Shown piece by piece: positions 14,976 through 23,816 of a stretch of 32,948 nucleotides of DNA (the first letter of the stretch is position 1; each line of letters starts with the position of its first letter). The notes under the pieces were generated by a model, which saw nothing but the letters and a program-made list of their open reading frames with translations, was not told the origin of the DNA and did no database searches. Origin of the DNA: CAYOEJ01 sp964403015 (GTDB lineage Bacteria > Actinomycetota > Actinomycetes > Actinomycetales > Actinomycetaceae). The position numbers were made by a program, and so were the translations under genes. The stretch is taken from NCBI GenBank assembly GCA_964403015.1, contig CAYOEJ010000019.1, positions 1-32,948 of the forward strand. Direction: 5' to 3'.

Positions 14976-16400
14976 GTGTTTTCAACTGTTGACGAAGCAA
15001 AGGAATTTATATCCGACCATAACGTTGAGTTCATTGACGTTCGGTTCTGTGATCTACCTGGTGTGATGCAGCACTTTTCGATCCCCATATCGGCTTTCGA
15101 TGAGAAGAGTCTGACCGAGGGACTCATGTTTGACGGCTCTTCCATTCGCGGTTTCACAGAAATTCACGAATCTGATATGAAGCTCCTGCCAGATCTCAGC
15201 ACGGCTTACCTCGATCCTTTCCGTAAACGGACAACGCTGATCATGAACTACTTCGTGGTTGATCCCTTCACAGGCGAGTCTTACTCTCGAGATCCACGCA
15301 ATATCGCTTTGCGTGCTGAGGAATACCTACGTTCGACCGGCATTGCCGATACGGTCTACTTTGGCGCAGAAGCCGAGTTCTACATTTTCGATGAAATCCG
15401 CTTCGATGATTCTCCGAGCGGTTCCTTCTACAAGATTGATAGCAAAGAGGCGTGGTGGAATACCGGCCGCGACGAGGAGGGTGGCAACTTGGGATACAAG
15501 ACCCGCATTAAAGGCGGTTACTTCCCAGTCTCCCCCAACGACCAAATGGCCGATCTGCGCGATGAGATGAGCGCAAACTGCCAGGCCGTGGGTCTCAATA
15601 TTGAGCGCGCCCACCACGAGGTTGGCACAGCCGGTCAGCAAGAAATTAACTACACGTTCGACACGCTGCTTCGAGCTGCTGATGACTTGATGAAGTTCAA
15701 GTACGTCATCAAAAATACCGCATTCGCCGCAGGCAAGACGGCCACTTTCATGCCAAAGCCGATCTTCGGCGACAACGGATCGGGCATGCACTGCCACCAA
15801 TCACTGTGGAAAGACGGCGAACCGCTATTCTCAGACGAACGCGGTTACGGTGGACTTTCAGACCTCGCCCGTTGGTACATCGGTGGCCTTCTCAAGCATG
15901 CGCCGTCGCTTTTAGCCTTCACGAATCCGTCCGTAAATTCCTTCCACAGACTCGTCCCGGGTTTTGAAGCACCAGTGAATCTCGTGTACTCGGCCCGTAA
16001 CCGTTCCGCCTGCATCCGCATCCCCGTCACGGGCACATCGCCGAAGGCTAAGCGTTTGGAGTATCGTACTCCGGATCCTTCGGCCAACCCCTACCTCGCA
16101 TTCTCAGCTCAGTTGATGGCCGGTATCGACGGCATCAAGAACCGAATTGAACCATCCGATCCGATCGATAAGGATCTCTACGAGCTTCCGCCAGAGGAGC
16201 ACGCGCAGATTGACAAGCTTCCGGAGAATCTCGAGGACGCCCTGCGTAACCTGGAGGCTGACCACGATTACCTCACCGAGGGTGGAGTGTTCACCGAGGA
16301 CCTCATCGATACGTGGATCCGTTTCAAGATGGACAATGAGATCGCGCCATTACGCCAGCGTCCACATCCATACGAGTACGCGCTTTACTACGATTTCTAA
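14976..16400 (+). CDS. glnA: Glutamine synthetase type I (GlnA1), adenylylatable
   Basis: Main ammonia-assimilating enzyme, 474 aa, making glutamine from glutamate, ammonia and ATP as a dodecamer. Signatures: LMFDGSSIRGF, GAEAEFYIF, the ATP site KPIFGDNGSGMHCHQSLW, and VNSFHRLVPGFEAP with NRSACIRIP. Near the C-terminus DKDLYELPPEE carries Tyr402, which aligns with the adenylylation tyrosine of the E. coli enzyme (Tyr397, KNLYDLPPEE), so GlnE control is expected. The GTG start has GAAGGAG seven bases upstream. An own promoter and a strong upstream terminator suggest a monocistronic unit. It corresponds to Rv2220 of M. tuberculosis by position, from memory. Confidence 0.97.
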   Translation: MFSTVDEAKEFISDHNVEFIDVRFCDLPGVMQHFSIPISAFDEKSLTEGLMFDGSSIRGFTEIHESDMKLLPDLSTAYLDPFRKRTTLIMNYFVVDPFTGESYSRDPRNIALRAEEYLRSTGIADTVYFGAEAEFYIFDEIRFDDSPSGSFYKIDSKEAWWNTGRDEEGGNLGYKTRIKGGYFPVSPNDQMADLRDEMSANCQAVGLNIERAHHEVGTAGQQEINYTFDTLLRAADDLMKFKYVIKNTAFAAGKTATFMPKPIFGDNGSGMHCHQSLWKDGEPLFSDERGYGGLSDLARWYIGGLLKHAPSLLAFTNPSVNSFHRLVPGFEAPVNLVYSARNRSACIRIPVTGTSPKAKRLEYRTPDPSANPYLAFSAQLMAGIDGIKNRIEPSDPIDKDLYELPPEEHAQIDKLPENLEDALRNLEADHDYLTEGGVFTEDLIDTWIRFKMDNEIAPLRQRPHPYEYALYYDF

Positions 16401-16420
16401 ATCGCTTCCGCAAGACGAAG

Positions 16421-16490
16421 GCGCGTCACGCTCGCAGCTACGATAAGACCGCTTTGAGGCTCGATCGTAAAGACGCTGAGCGTGACGCGC
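16421..16490. terminator. Long structured element between convergent glnA1 and the histidine phosphatase gene
   Basis: Perfect 13-bp inverted repeat GCGCGTCACGCTC (16421-16433) and GAGCGTGACGCGC (16478-16490) enclosing 44 bases, inside which TACGAT (16439-16444) pairs with ATCGTA (16464-16469). It fills most of the 99-bp gap between two convergent genes. There is no T-run, so it is more like a protective or barrier stem than a classic terminator. Confidence 0.55.
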
Positions 16491-16499
16491 ACGGCGACA

Positions 16500-17114
16500 C
16501 TAGAGTTCGCTGACTCCCTGATTCATCCAGCTGATGCAACGGTAGCCATCTTCGAGGTTTCCATCCAAAATTGACATTCCCGTATTGAGAATGCGCGTTC
16601 TGAGATGGTCCTCCGTGATGCCCTTGCCGCGCATACCCGTCCAGAACGTAATCATGGAGCCGTGGGAAAAGACTGCGGCTGTCTCCACGCCTGTGGCTTC
16701 AATTGCAGCGATAGCTTCGTCAAACCGTTCGAGGCATTCGTGGCCCGTCACTCCATCAGGGCCGCCCATCGTCCGATCTAAGTCGCCGCGCAACCAAGCG
16801 ACGACGGTGGACAGGTAATCCTCGTAGGCTTCGTCGCTTGACTGGCCTTCGAGCTCTCCAGCTGCAATCTCACGCAATCCCTCGTGCATGTTGAGTTCCA
16901 AAGAGAGTCGGGTGGCAAGCGGCGTGGCAGTTTGGGTGGTTCGCTGAAGGTTGGATACCCAGATGGCGTCAATGTCAGAATCAACGAGGGTGTTCACGAT
17001 GTCATTTGCCTGCTGCCATCCGCGTTCGGTCAATGCCGCTCCCGGGAACTTTGTATCTAGTGAATGGGCAGCATTCCCGTAGGTCTCACCGTGGCGGACA
17101 AGGATAAGTCGCAC
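16500..17114 (-). CDS. Histidine phosphatase family protein (phosphoglycerate mutase-like)
   Basis: Cytosolic phosphatase of 204 aa. The N-terminal LVRHGETYGN motif holds the catalytic His8 of the RHG motif, the LQRTTQTA motif follows (about residue 58), and the second catalytic histidine lies in VFSHGSMITFW (about residue 150). This is the general phosphohydrolase subfamily and not a true glycolytic mutase, since the length and active-site surroundings match the broad-specificity group. Substrate unknown. The GTG start overlaps the glnE stop by one base (TAGTG), so it is the last gene of the glnA2-glnE operon. Confidence 0.88.
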   Translation of the reverse strand: MRLILVRHGETYGNAAHSLDTKFPGAALTERGWQQANDIVNTLVDSDIDAIWVSNLQRTTQTATPLATRLSLELNMHEGLREIAAGELEGQSSDEAYEDYLSTVVAWLRGDLDRTMGGPDGVTGHECLERFDEAIAAIEATGVETAAVFSHGSMITFWTGMRGKGITEDHLRTRILNTGMSILDGNLEDGYRCISWMNQGVSEL

Positions 17115-20100
17115 TATTTCTCTCCATAGAAAACTCGTTCAACAACTTTACGGGCGCGTCTCGCGGAGCGAAGATAGTTCTCCTCGATGTCTCGCCGGTT
17201 TGCGTGGTCTACACCAAGCACGGCTGCGGCAACAGCCAGATCAAGCGAAACATGTGGAAGGACATCGATCTTTGTGCCTGTGACCCGACCAGTTCCGAGG
17301 ACATTCGCGTCCCGCAACATCGATGCGAGTGACCACGCCTCAACCAGCCTATCAGCATCCAATGGGTCAATCAGACCCGCTTTCTCCGCAGCACGAAGAG
17401 CTTCGATGGTGCCAGTGACGCGTAAACTAGGTGTCTTCCCTGCGTAGCGCAGCTGAAGAAGCTGCGCGGTCCATTCGATATCGGCGAGACTTCCCCTGCC
17501 TAATTTAAGATGTCGCGTGGGATCAATGCTCCGCGGTATGCGTTCTCGCTCCATGCGCGCCTTCATAGCGCGAATGTCACGCGTCTGCTGGTTCGTCAAT
17601 CCATCGGCTGGGTATCGAACCAAATCTATGAGGCTTTTGAACATATGGTCGAGGCCTGAAGCACCAGCGACTGACTCGGCTCGAACCCTTGCTCCGTCAT
17701 AGATAGCAATGGGCCGAGCCCGTATCAACGCCTGGATTTCCCACGTATCGACCCAGCGCTCATAGTATTCGCGGTAGGCATCGAAGCTGCGACAAAGAAG
17801 CCCACTGCGACCCTCGGGCCGAAGATCGGCATCCGCAGGAAAGGCTGGTTCTTGATCGACGCCGGACAGCAGTGCAATGACTCTTTTGCTGATGTCAATT
17901 GCTTGTGCTTGAGCAGTTTCGGCATCCGATTCCGCGTGCGGTCGATGTACAAACAGCAGATCAGCGTCAGACGCATAGCCGAGTTCGGCGCCACCGAATC
18001 TTCCCATGGCAACGACTAAGAACTCTGAAAGCAGCTCGCTGTCTTGACTTTCGATCTCCGCGATGGCTCCTCGAAGTGCCGCTTCAACGGCAATTTCACC
18101 AGCAACCGTGATGGCACGTCGAATAGCTTCTAAATCAACAACTTGAAGCACATCGGCGATTGCTGCCCGCAGAAGTTCGCGTCTACGAAGATAGCGGCCA
18201 GCCCGCGCAATCGCTGCAGGATCCACGCGCCGAGCAACCATTGACTCGAGCTCAGCGCCAAGATCCTCGCGTGAACGCGGCCGGAGCAGGTCGTCGTCGT
18301 CCAGCCACGAAATCGCCTCCGAGAGCGAGGGAAAGGCATCGGCGACATATCGTGAGGTCGAAAGCAGATGCGCTAGTCGTTCTGCAACTACTTTGGAGTC
18401 GCGAAGGAGCCGCATGTACCACGACGTCGAGCCCATCTTTTCAGAGAGCGTCCGAAAAGAGGCTAGTCCGTAATCGGGATCGGGCCCCTCGGCCATCCAA
18501 CCGATCATGACTGGCAGAAGGTGTTTTTGGATGACGGCTGTCCTAGAAATACCAGCTGTGAGCGCCTCCAAATCTGCCAATGCAGCGGAGTGATTCTTGA
18601 ATCCAATCGCGGCAAGTCTTGCGCGTGCTGCGTCGGGTTTCAAAACCAGCTCGTCGGGAGACAAGCGTGCCGTGTGCGGTAGTAGCGGACGATAGTAAAT
18701 CTCGAGATGCAGCTCCCGAACCTCGCGGCGGACACGCTTCCAGTGAGCTTCAAGGTTGTCGGCACTGTCGATACCAGTCCCCTGCAGTGAGCGAGCAATG
18801 CGACGCAGCTCAGGCTCCGAGGTGGGAATCGTATGAGACCGGTGAAACCGGTGCAACTGAATGCGGTGTTCAAGCGTCCGAAGAAACCTGTAGTGCTCCT
18901 CAAGCTTTTCCGCTGCAGCCCGCGCAATATACCCGCCTGCGCTTAATGCGGATAGGGCATTTAGGGTACCGCGCTGCCGCAAGCTTTCGTCTGTGCGTCC
19001 GTGTACGAGCTGGAGAAGTTGAACCGTAAACTCGACGTCACGTAATCCGCCGCGTCCAAGCTTCAGTTGCCGCTCGGCATCCTTCCTTGGAACTAAATCT
19101 TCCACCCGGCGCCGCATGTCACGGGTATCTTCAACGAAGTGCTCCCGCGCGGAGGCATTCCAGACCAATGGTCCCAAGGCCGCGATATAGCGTTCGCCCA
19201 GCTCGAGGTCTCCCGCGACGGGCCGCGCCTTGAGCAGGGCTTGAAACTCCCAGTCTTGAGCCCAGCGCTCATAGTAGGCCACATGAGATTCAAGCGTGCG
19301 AACCAGTGGCCCATCTTTGCCTTCCGGGCGCAGATTCGTGTCAAGTTCCCAGAGCGCCGGCCACTCGCCAGGAGCTGACACCACCCGGGACAAAAGCGAC
19401 GCGACCTGTGTGGCAGTCTCAAGCATGTCCGCTTCACTAAGACCCTCTTCCCGAGCGCGTGCTAGATAAATAACATCGACATCCGAAATGTAGTTCAGTT
19501 CCCGCCCGCCGGTCTTACCCATCGCAATAACGCTCAGGGCAATGCTGTCTCCGTTCTCAATCGCGCGGGTCGCAATCGCGAGCGCGGCCTCGAGGGTTCC
19601 ACTAACAATGTCGGAAACCGCCGCTGACACCGCAGGCATGACGCCGGGTGCGGATTCTGCCGTCAGATCGACTGCTGCAATCTGGGCGATGCGCATCCAG
19701 TAATGTTCCCGCAGTGCACTGACGGCCTGGATTTCCTCCTCGCACTCGGCAATGGCATCCAGCGCTCGAGCTCGCTCTATCTCGGAACTTGTCTCAAGGG
19801 GCTTGTCCCCCATTTGTGCACTTGCGAAAACAGACACGCGGCTTGGGTGCGCCACGAGGATATCTGTCAATGTTGAGGACATGCCTAGGACTGCGAAAAG
19901 TCGGCGCGTAGCCTCAGGCTGTTGGCACGTATGGTAGAGGGCGTCAGTGGCCGCACGCCCTTGGACTGTCGCGGCTTCGAGCAGCCGAATATAGCCGAGC
20001 AAACCCTGATCGGGATCGCCGGTTTGGGTGAGGTGTTCAATGAGCCATTCGCGGCTGACGTCGTCGGTAATGGCGCGCGAAAGCAACCGGACCGCACGGG

Positions 20101-20155
20101 CGGGATCCCAAAACCCAGCCCGTCGAAAAAGCTGAAGGTCAGACTCTTCGCGCAT
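17114..20155 (-). CDS. glnE: Bifunctional glutamine synthetase adenylyltransferase/deadenylase GlnE
   Basis: Enzyme of 1013 aa that adds AMP to, and removes it from, the regulatory tyrosine of GlnA1. Two nucleotidyltransferase domains are seen. The N-terminal adenylyl-removing unit has GKTGGRELNYISDVDVIY (about residues 213-230, Asp225/Asp227). The C-terminal adenylylating unit has MGRFGGAELGYASDADLLF (about 715-735). Both keep the SDxD metal motif, so both activities are expected. Each is followed by its helical GlnD-type linker domain (RRRVEDLV, RLKLGRGSLADIEW and similar). ATG 20155 lies five bases after the glnA2 stop and has no clear Shine-Dalgarno, so coupling to glnA2 is likely. An in-frame GTG at 20224 lies inside glnA2 and was not used. 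Confidence 0.95.
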   Translation of the reverse strand: MREESDLQLFRRAGFWDPARAVRLLSRAITDDVSREWLIEHLTQTGDPDQGLLGYIRLLEAATVQGRAATDALYHTCQQPEATRRLFAVLGMSSTLTDILVAHPSRVSVFASAQMGDKPLETSSEIERARALDAIAECEEEIQAVSALREHYWMRIAQIAAVDLTAESAPGVMPAVSAAVSDIVSGTLEAALAIATRAIENGDSIALSVIAMGKTGGRELNYISDVDVIYLARAREEGLSEADMLETATQVASLLSRVVSAPGEWPALWELDTNLRPEGKDGPLVRTLESHVAYYERWAQDWEFQALLKARPVAGDLELGERYIAALGPLVWNASAREHFVEDTRDMRRRVEDLVPRKDAERQLKLGRGGLRDVEFTVQLLQLVHGRTDESLRQRGTLNALSALSAGGYIARAAAEKLEEHYRFLRTLEHRIQLHRFHRSHTIPTSEPELRRIARSLQGTGIDSADNLEAHWKRVRREVRELHLEIYYRPLLPHTARLSPDELVLKPDAARARLAAIGFKNHSAALADLEALTAGISRTAVIQKHLLPVMIGWMAEGPDPDYGLASFRTLSEKMGSTSWYMRLLRDSKVVAERLAHLLSTSRYVADAFPSLSEAISWLDDDDLLRPRSREDLGAELESMVARRVDPAAIARAGRYLRRRELLRAAIADVLQVVDLEAIRRAITVAGEIAVEAALRGAIAEIESQDSELLSEFLVVAMGRFGGAELGYASDADLLFVHRPHAESDAETAQAQAIDISKRVIALLSGVDQEPAFPADADLRPEGRSGLLCRSFDAYREYYERWVDTWEIQALIRARPIAIYDGARVRAESVAGASGLDHMFKSLIDLVRYPADGLTNQQTRDIRAMKARMERERIPRSIDPTRHLKLGRGSLADIEWTAQLLQLRYAGKTPSLRVTGTIEALRAAEKAGLIDPLDADRLVEAWSLASMLRDANVLGTGRVTGTKIDVLPHVSLDLAVAAAVLGVDHANRRDIEENYLRSARRARKVVERVFYGEK

Positions 20156-20160
20156 TGGTA

Positions 20161-21498
20161 TTAGTGCGAGGTCCGGAATGCGTGCCGTTCGTAGGGCGTT
20201 ACCTGGTAGCGGTAGCCTTCCCACTCGTGGCGCTTGTTACGCAAGAAATAGTCGAAGGTGCTTTCCCCCAGAGTTTCGGCTACCAGCTCAGAATCACGCA
20301 TCTCCGTGAGGGCTTCGTTTAACGACGCCGGAAGCGGATCGATTCCAAGTGCCTTGCGTTCGGTGTCGGTGAGCTTGCTGATATCTTCGGCAACCGATTC
20401 TGGGATGTCATAGTTACCTTCGATTCCCGCTAGGCCCGCGTTGAGCAGCACTGCGAATGCGAGGTAGGGATTGGCGGCTGAATCGATCGCACGGTATTCG
20501 ACACGAGCCGATTTTGACTTTCCTTCTTTGAACGACGGAACCCTAATGAGTGCGCTTTGATTATTCTGCGCCCACGCGATATGCGATGGTGCCTCATATC
20601 CTGCCCACAGCCTCTTGTACGAGTTCACGTGTTGGCAGGTTATCGCCGAGATTTCACGAGCGTGGTGCAAGATGCCAGCAACGAACTTTCGACCAGTTTC
20701 GGAGAGCTGGAATTGGCCCGCTGCATCGAAGAACGCATTGGTGTCCCCTTCAAACAATGACATGTGGGTGTGCATTCCCGATCCTGCGCTATCGATGAGC
20801 GGCTTCGGCATGAACGATGCCTGCACTCCCTGTGCGATTGCCACTTGTTCGATGACCACCCGGAACGTCATGATGTTATCTGCCATGGTGAGGGCGTCAG
20901 AAACTCGCAAATCGATCTCATTTTGTCCCGGACCGATTTCGTGGTGGGAGAACTCCGTTGAGATTCCCAGCGTCTCTAAGGTCTTGACGGCCTGTGAGCG
21001 AAAATCTTGGGCGGTCGATCGCGAAACATGATCGAAGTATGAACCGGAATCGATCGGTACCGGAACTTCGTCGCCGTCCCTCACAGGATGGAAGAGATAG
21101 AACTCAATCTCCGGGTGGACGTAGAACGTAAAGCCCATGTCAGCCGCACGAGCTATGGCTCGCTTGAGTACCGCACGTGGGTCAGAGCGAGCCGGATCGC
21201 CGTCGGGTGTGTGGATATCGCAAAACATCCGCGCGGTGCGATCGTCCTTGTCTCCCCACGGCAAGATCTGGAACGTGGAGGCGTCAGGTCGCATGTACAT
21301 ATCGGATTCAAATCCGCGCGTGAGACCTTCGATTGCGGAACCGTCGAAGCCAATTCCTGCGGCAAAGGCACCCTCGAGTTCTGCGGGGGCAATTGCTACC
21401 GATTTAAGCGTCCCTGACACATCCGTGAACCATAGCCGCACAAACCGTACGTCGTTTTCTTCGACGGCACGCAGAACGTATTCCTGCTGGCGATCCAT
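20161..21498 (-). CDS. glnA2: Type I glutamine synthetase GlnA2, non-adenylylated type
   Basis: Second glutamine synthetase, 445 aa, of the shorter alpha subtype. It has GFDGSAIEGL, HPEIEFYLF, HHEIGPGQNEIDL, KPLIDSAGSGMHTHMSLF and NNQSALIRVP. The region where GlnA1 carries DLYELPPEE reads DISKLTDTERKALGIDP, so the adenylylation tyrosine is missing. In M. tuberculosis and streptomycetes similar paralogues are linked to glnE but are not its main substrate (established for the family; here inferred). The ATG follows GAGGAG at seven bases. It is divergent from panB across a 121-bp region and leads the glnA2-glnE-phosphatase operon. Confidence 0.93.
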   Translation of the reverse strand: MDRQQEYVLRAVEENDVRFVRLWFTDVSGTLKSVAIAPAELEGAFAAGIGFDGSAIEGLTRGFESDMYMRPDASTFQILPWGDKDDRTARMFCDIHTPDGDPARSDPRAVLKRAIARAADMGFTFYVHPEIEFYLFHPVRDGDEVPVPIDSGSYFDHVSRSTAQDFRSQAVKTLETLGISTEFSHHEIGPGQNEIDLRVSDALTMADNIMTFRVVIEQVAIAQGVQASFMPKPLIDSAGSGMHTHMSLFEGDTNAFFDAAGQFQLSETGRKFVAGILHHAREISAITCQHVNSYKRLWAGYEAPSHIAWAQNNQSALIRVPSFKEGKSKSARVEYRAIDSAANPYLAFAVLLNAGLAGIEGNYDIPESVAEDISKLTDTERKALGIDPLPASLNEALTEMRDSELVAETLGESTFDYFLRNKRHEWEGYRYQVTPYERHAFRTSH

Positions 21499-21619
21499 TG
21501 TTGCTCCTCAGTTAGTCATCGACTCATCGGTACGACCAATTGTGCCACCGTGCTCAAGGCCAGCGCAGTGCACTAGACTAATTGCAGTATCTCAAGCCAT
21601 CACCGTGGAAGGATTCCTC

Positions 21620-22420
21620 ATGGCACCCAAGCGCGTACGTGCCCACCACCTCGGCCAAATGAAGGCCGCCGGAGAACCGATCACCATGTTGACGGCTTAC
21701 GACTCCGTCTGCGCACGAATTTTTGACGAAGCCGGAACTGACATGCTGCTCGTTGGTGACTCTTACGGCAACGCCATGCTCGGATTTGATTCGACGATTC
21801 CGGTCACCATGGACGAAATGCTCGTTGCCACGAAAGCTGTGGTGCGCGGGGCGAAGCGCGCATTTGTCGTCGCCGACCTACCATTCGGCTCCTACGAAGA
21901 ATCGAACTCCCAAGCCATACATAATGCGGTCAAATTGATTAAGGCTGGCGCAAGCGCCGTCAAGCTTGAAGGTGGCGCACGACGCGCGGATACCATTCGA
22001 GCGATTGTCGACGCCGGTATCCCCGTGGTGGGCCACATTGGTTTCACACCGCAGGCAGAAAACGCTTTGGGCGGACCCCGAGTTCAGGGGCGTGGCGACG
22101 GTGGCGACGCCGTCCGTCAAGACGCTAAAGCTGTACAAGACGCTGGCGCTATCGCCGTCGTTCTCGAAATGGTTCCCGCTCCGGTAGCTGCAGATGTGAC
22201 CGCGCAGCTGGACATTCCAACCATCGGCATTGGTGCGGGTAACGACACCGATGGCCAGGTGCTCGTCTGGACTGACATGGCAGGTATGACTGACTGGCAG
22301 CCAAGCTTCGCCAAGGTCTTCGGTGAGGTCGGCAAGGCATTGACAGAGGCGGCAGCCGCATTCAACACGGCGGTCCGTTCGAAGTCGTTCCCGGACGCGG
22401 ACCATCGCTTCGATAGTTAA
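21620..22420 (+). CDS. panB: 3-methyl-2-oxobutanoate hydroxymethyltransferase
   Basis: Enzyme of 266 aa making ketopantoate from 2-oxoisovalerate and methylene-tetrahydrofolate, the first step of pantothenate synthesis. Motifs: LTAYDSVCARIFDEAG, LLVGDSYGNAMLGFDST, ADLPFGSYEES, AVKLEGGA, VGHIGFTPQ, LEMVPAPVA and IGIGAGNDTDGQVLVW. The frame continues open upstream to 21137, but that part overlaps glnA2 on the other strand. ATG 21620 has GGAAGGA eight bases before it and fits the normal family length. panC and panD are not in the window. Confidence 0.96.
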   Translation: MAPKRVRAHHLGQMKAAGEPITMLTAYDSVCARIFDEAGTDMLLVGDSYGNAMLGFDSTIPVTMDEMLVATKAVVRGAKRAFVVADLPFGSYEESNSQAIHNAVKLIKAGASAVKLEGGARRADTIRAIVDAGIPVVGHIGFTPQAENALGGPRVQGRGDGGDAVRQDAKAVQDAGAIAVVLEMVPAPVAADVTAQLDIPTIGIGAGNDTDGQVLVWTDMAGMTDWQPSFAKVFGEVGKALTEAAAAFNTAVRSKSFPDADHRFDS

Positions 22421-22442
22421 TCCGCTCTAAGCGTTACATCAA

Positions 22443-22484
22443 GCCTCAAGAATCGAGCCAAACTCTAGGAGTTACACTCGAGGC
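22443..22484. terminator. Weak hairpin region between convergent panB and the 74-aa gene
   Basis: GCCTC (22443-22447) and GAGGC (22480-22484) enclose a tight AACTCTAGGAGTT hairpin (22461-22473). There is no T-run. It may end one or both of the convergent transcripts. Confidence 0.3.
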
Positions 22485-22501
22485 TGTGGCGACATGCAGG
22501 C

Positions 22502-22726
22502 CTACCAGTTCTGCTTCCAGTCCCGCTCTTCTTCGTCCCAGTTGTCGGCGTCTTTCCATTCCCGTTCAGCCTCGTCAAAATCGGCGTTTCGGGCATCCGA
22601 CACGAGATAGGCGTTCTTCGCTAAATCTTCGCTGTCATAGGGTCCCATGGCAACTTCGGCGGACCACGGCGGTGTATCTGACACGGTAACCTCGCCCGTG
22701 CTGCTGTTGTACCAGTACTTCGACAT
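22502..22726 (-). CDS. Small acidic tryptophan-rich protein
   Basis: Protein of 74 aa, very acidic and rich in Trp, Asp and Glu (MSKYWYNSSTGEV at the start, EREWKDADNWDEEERDWKQNW at the end). Proteins of this plan, KYWYNxxTGEVE... then a GPYDSxxxA motif, are common next to methionine aminopeptidase genes in actinobacteria, as I recall, but have no known function. The GPYDSEDLAKNAYLVSDAR segment resembles a short SPOR-like strand-helix unit. ATG 22726 has GGAG seven bases upstream. The ATG two codons earlier is too close to that site. Confidence 0.75.
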   Translation of the reverse strand: MSKYWYNSSTGEVTVSDTPPWSAEVAMGPYDSEDLAKNAYLVSDARNADFDEAEREWKDADNWDEEERDWKQNW

Positions 22727-22809
22727 CGTCATTCTCCTTCGTAGATGGGCGAACGTCTCGACGTTACAGACCTAACGGGCCTGCATTCGGCTCGCTGGCT
22801 CGTAAGGAC

Positions 22810-22815
22810 TAAACT
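22810..22815 (+). promoter_or_regulatory. -10 element for a leaderless map mRNA
   Basis: TAAACT, then seven bases (AGTCCAC), then ATG at 22823. There is no ribosome site in the gap, which supports this start over an upstream in-frame start at 22745. Confidence 0.55.
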
Positions 22816-22822
22816 AGTCCAC

Positions 22823-23734
22823 ATGCAAGCAGATCGCGCGCCACTTGGCACCCTTACTCCTGGAAAGATTTCCCCCGTACGAAAAGTTCCTGCGGACATT
22901 CCGCGTCCGGAATACATGTTCCACGACGGACCCGAAGTTGTCACCGCTTCGGAGATTAAGGACGCAGAGACCATCGAACGCATCCGTCAGGCCGGCACTA
23001 TCGCTGCCGATGCTCTGTATCTTGCTGGCGAGTCCGTCCGACCGGGCATCACCACGGACGAACTCGATCGGATCGCACACGAGTATATGTGCGACATGGG
23101 CGCCTACCCATCCTGTTTGGGATACATGGGCTTTAAGAAGTCGATCTGCACGTCGATTAACGAAGTCATCTGCCACGGCATTCCCGATAATCGAGAGCTT
23201 CAAGAGGGCGACATCGTTAACATTGACGTCACCGCCTACAAGGATGGCGTCCACGGCGATACCAACGCGATGTTTTTCGCCGGTGAGGTTGATGAAGAAT
23301 CACGCCTTCTCAGCGAACGCACCTATACGGCCATGATGCGCGGTATCAAAGCTGTGAAGCCCGGCCGTCAAATCAACGTGATTGGTCGAGTGATTGAGTC
23401 CTATGCTCGCCGCTTTGACTACGGTGTGGTCGAGGACTACACCGGTCATGGGGTGGGCGAAGCTTTCCACTCCGGTCTCATTATTCCGCACTACGATGCC
23501 TCTCCACGACACGCGGAGCTCATTGAGCCCGGCATGGTTTTCACCATCGAACCCATGTTGACTCTCGGTGACATCGCGTGGGAGCAATGGGACGACGATT
23601 GGACCGTGGTGACCAAGGACCGCGGGCGCACAGCGCAATGGGAACATACCGTCGTCGTCACGGACACCGGCGCAGAGATCTTAACTCTCCCCTCGCGCGG
23701 ACAGGTCTCACCCGCCATGCCATCCGCCAACTAG
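22823..23734 (+). CDS. map: Type I methionine aminopeptidase
   Basis: Dinuclear metalloprotease of 303 aa that removes the initiator methionine from nascent proteins. Metal ligands are visible: the two aspartates in NIDVTAYKDGVHGDT, His in GHGVGEAFH, Glu in FTIEPML and Glu in QWEHTVVVTDTG. An N-terminal extension of about 40 residues is rich in Pro (PLGTLTPGKISPVRKVPADIP), like the MetAP1c subclass of M. tuberculosis (MapB), where the extension carries an SH3-ligand-like motif. ATG 22823 is preferred over the longer frame at 22745 because of the -10 element and the family length. ppgK follows after 82 bp. Confidence 0.93.
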   Translation: MQADRAPLGTLTPGKISPVRKVPADIPRPEYMFHDGPEVVTASEIKDAETIERIRQAGTIAADALYLAGESVRPGITTDELDRIAHEYMCDMGAYPSCLGYMGFKKSICTSINEVICHGIPDNRELQEGDIVNIDVTAYKDGVHGDTNAMFFAGEVDEESRLLSERTYTAMMRGIKAVKPGRQINVIGRVIESYARRFDYGVVEDYTGHGVGEAFHSGLIIPHYDASPRHAELIEPGMVFTIEPMLTLGDIAWEQWDDDWTVVTKDRGRTAQWEHTVVVTDTGAEILTLPSRGQVSPAMPSAN

Positions 23735-23816
23735 CAACTCGCAACCGAGTGCTCCCTCACCACTGAATCTGTTCTCCCCAAAGTCGCCGAATCCCGGTCG
23801 GCAGAAAAGGCCCATC

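Noticed and set aside
21137..21619. Long upstream extension of the panB frame
   Set aside because: It overlaps glnA2 on the other strand and adds 161 residues with no family match. ATG 21620 has a good ribosome site.
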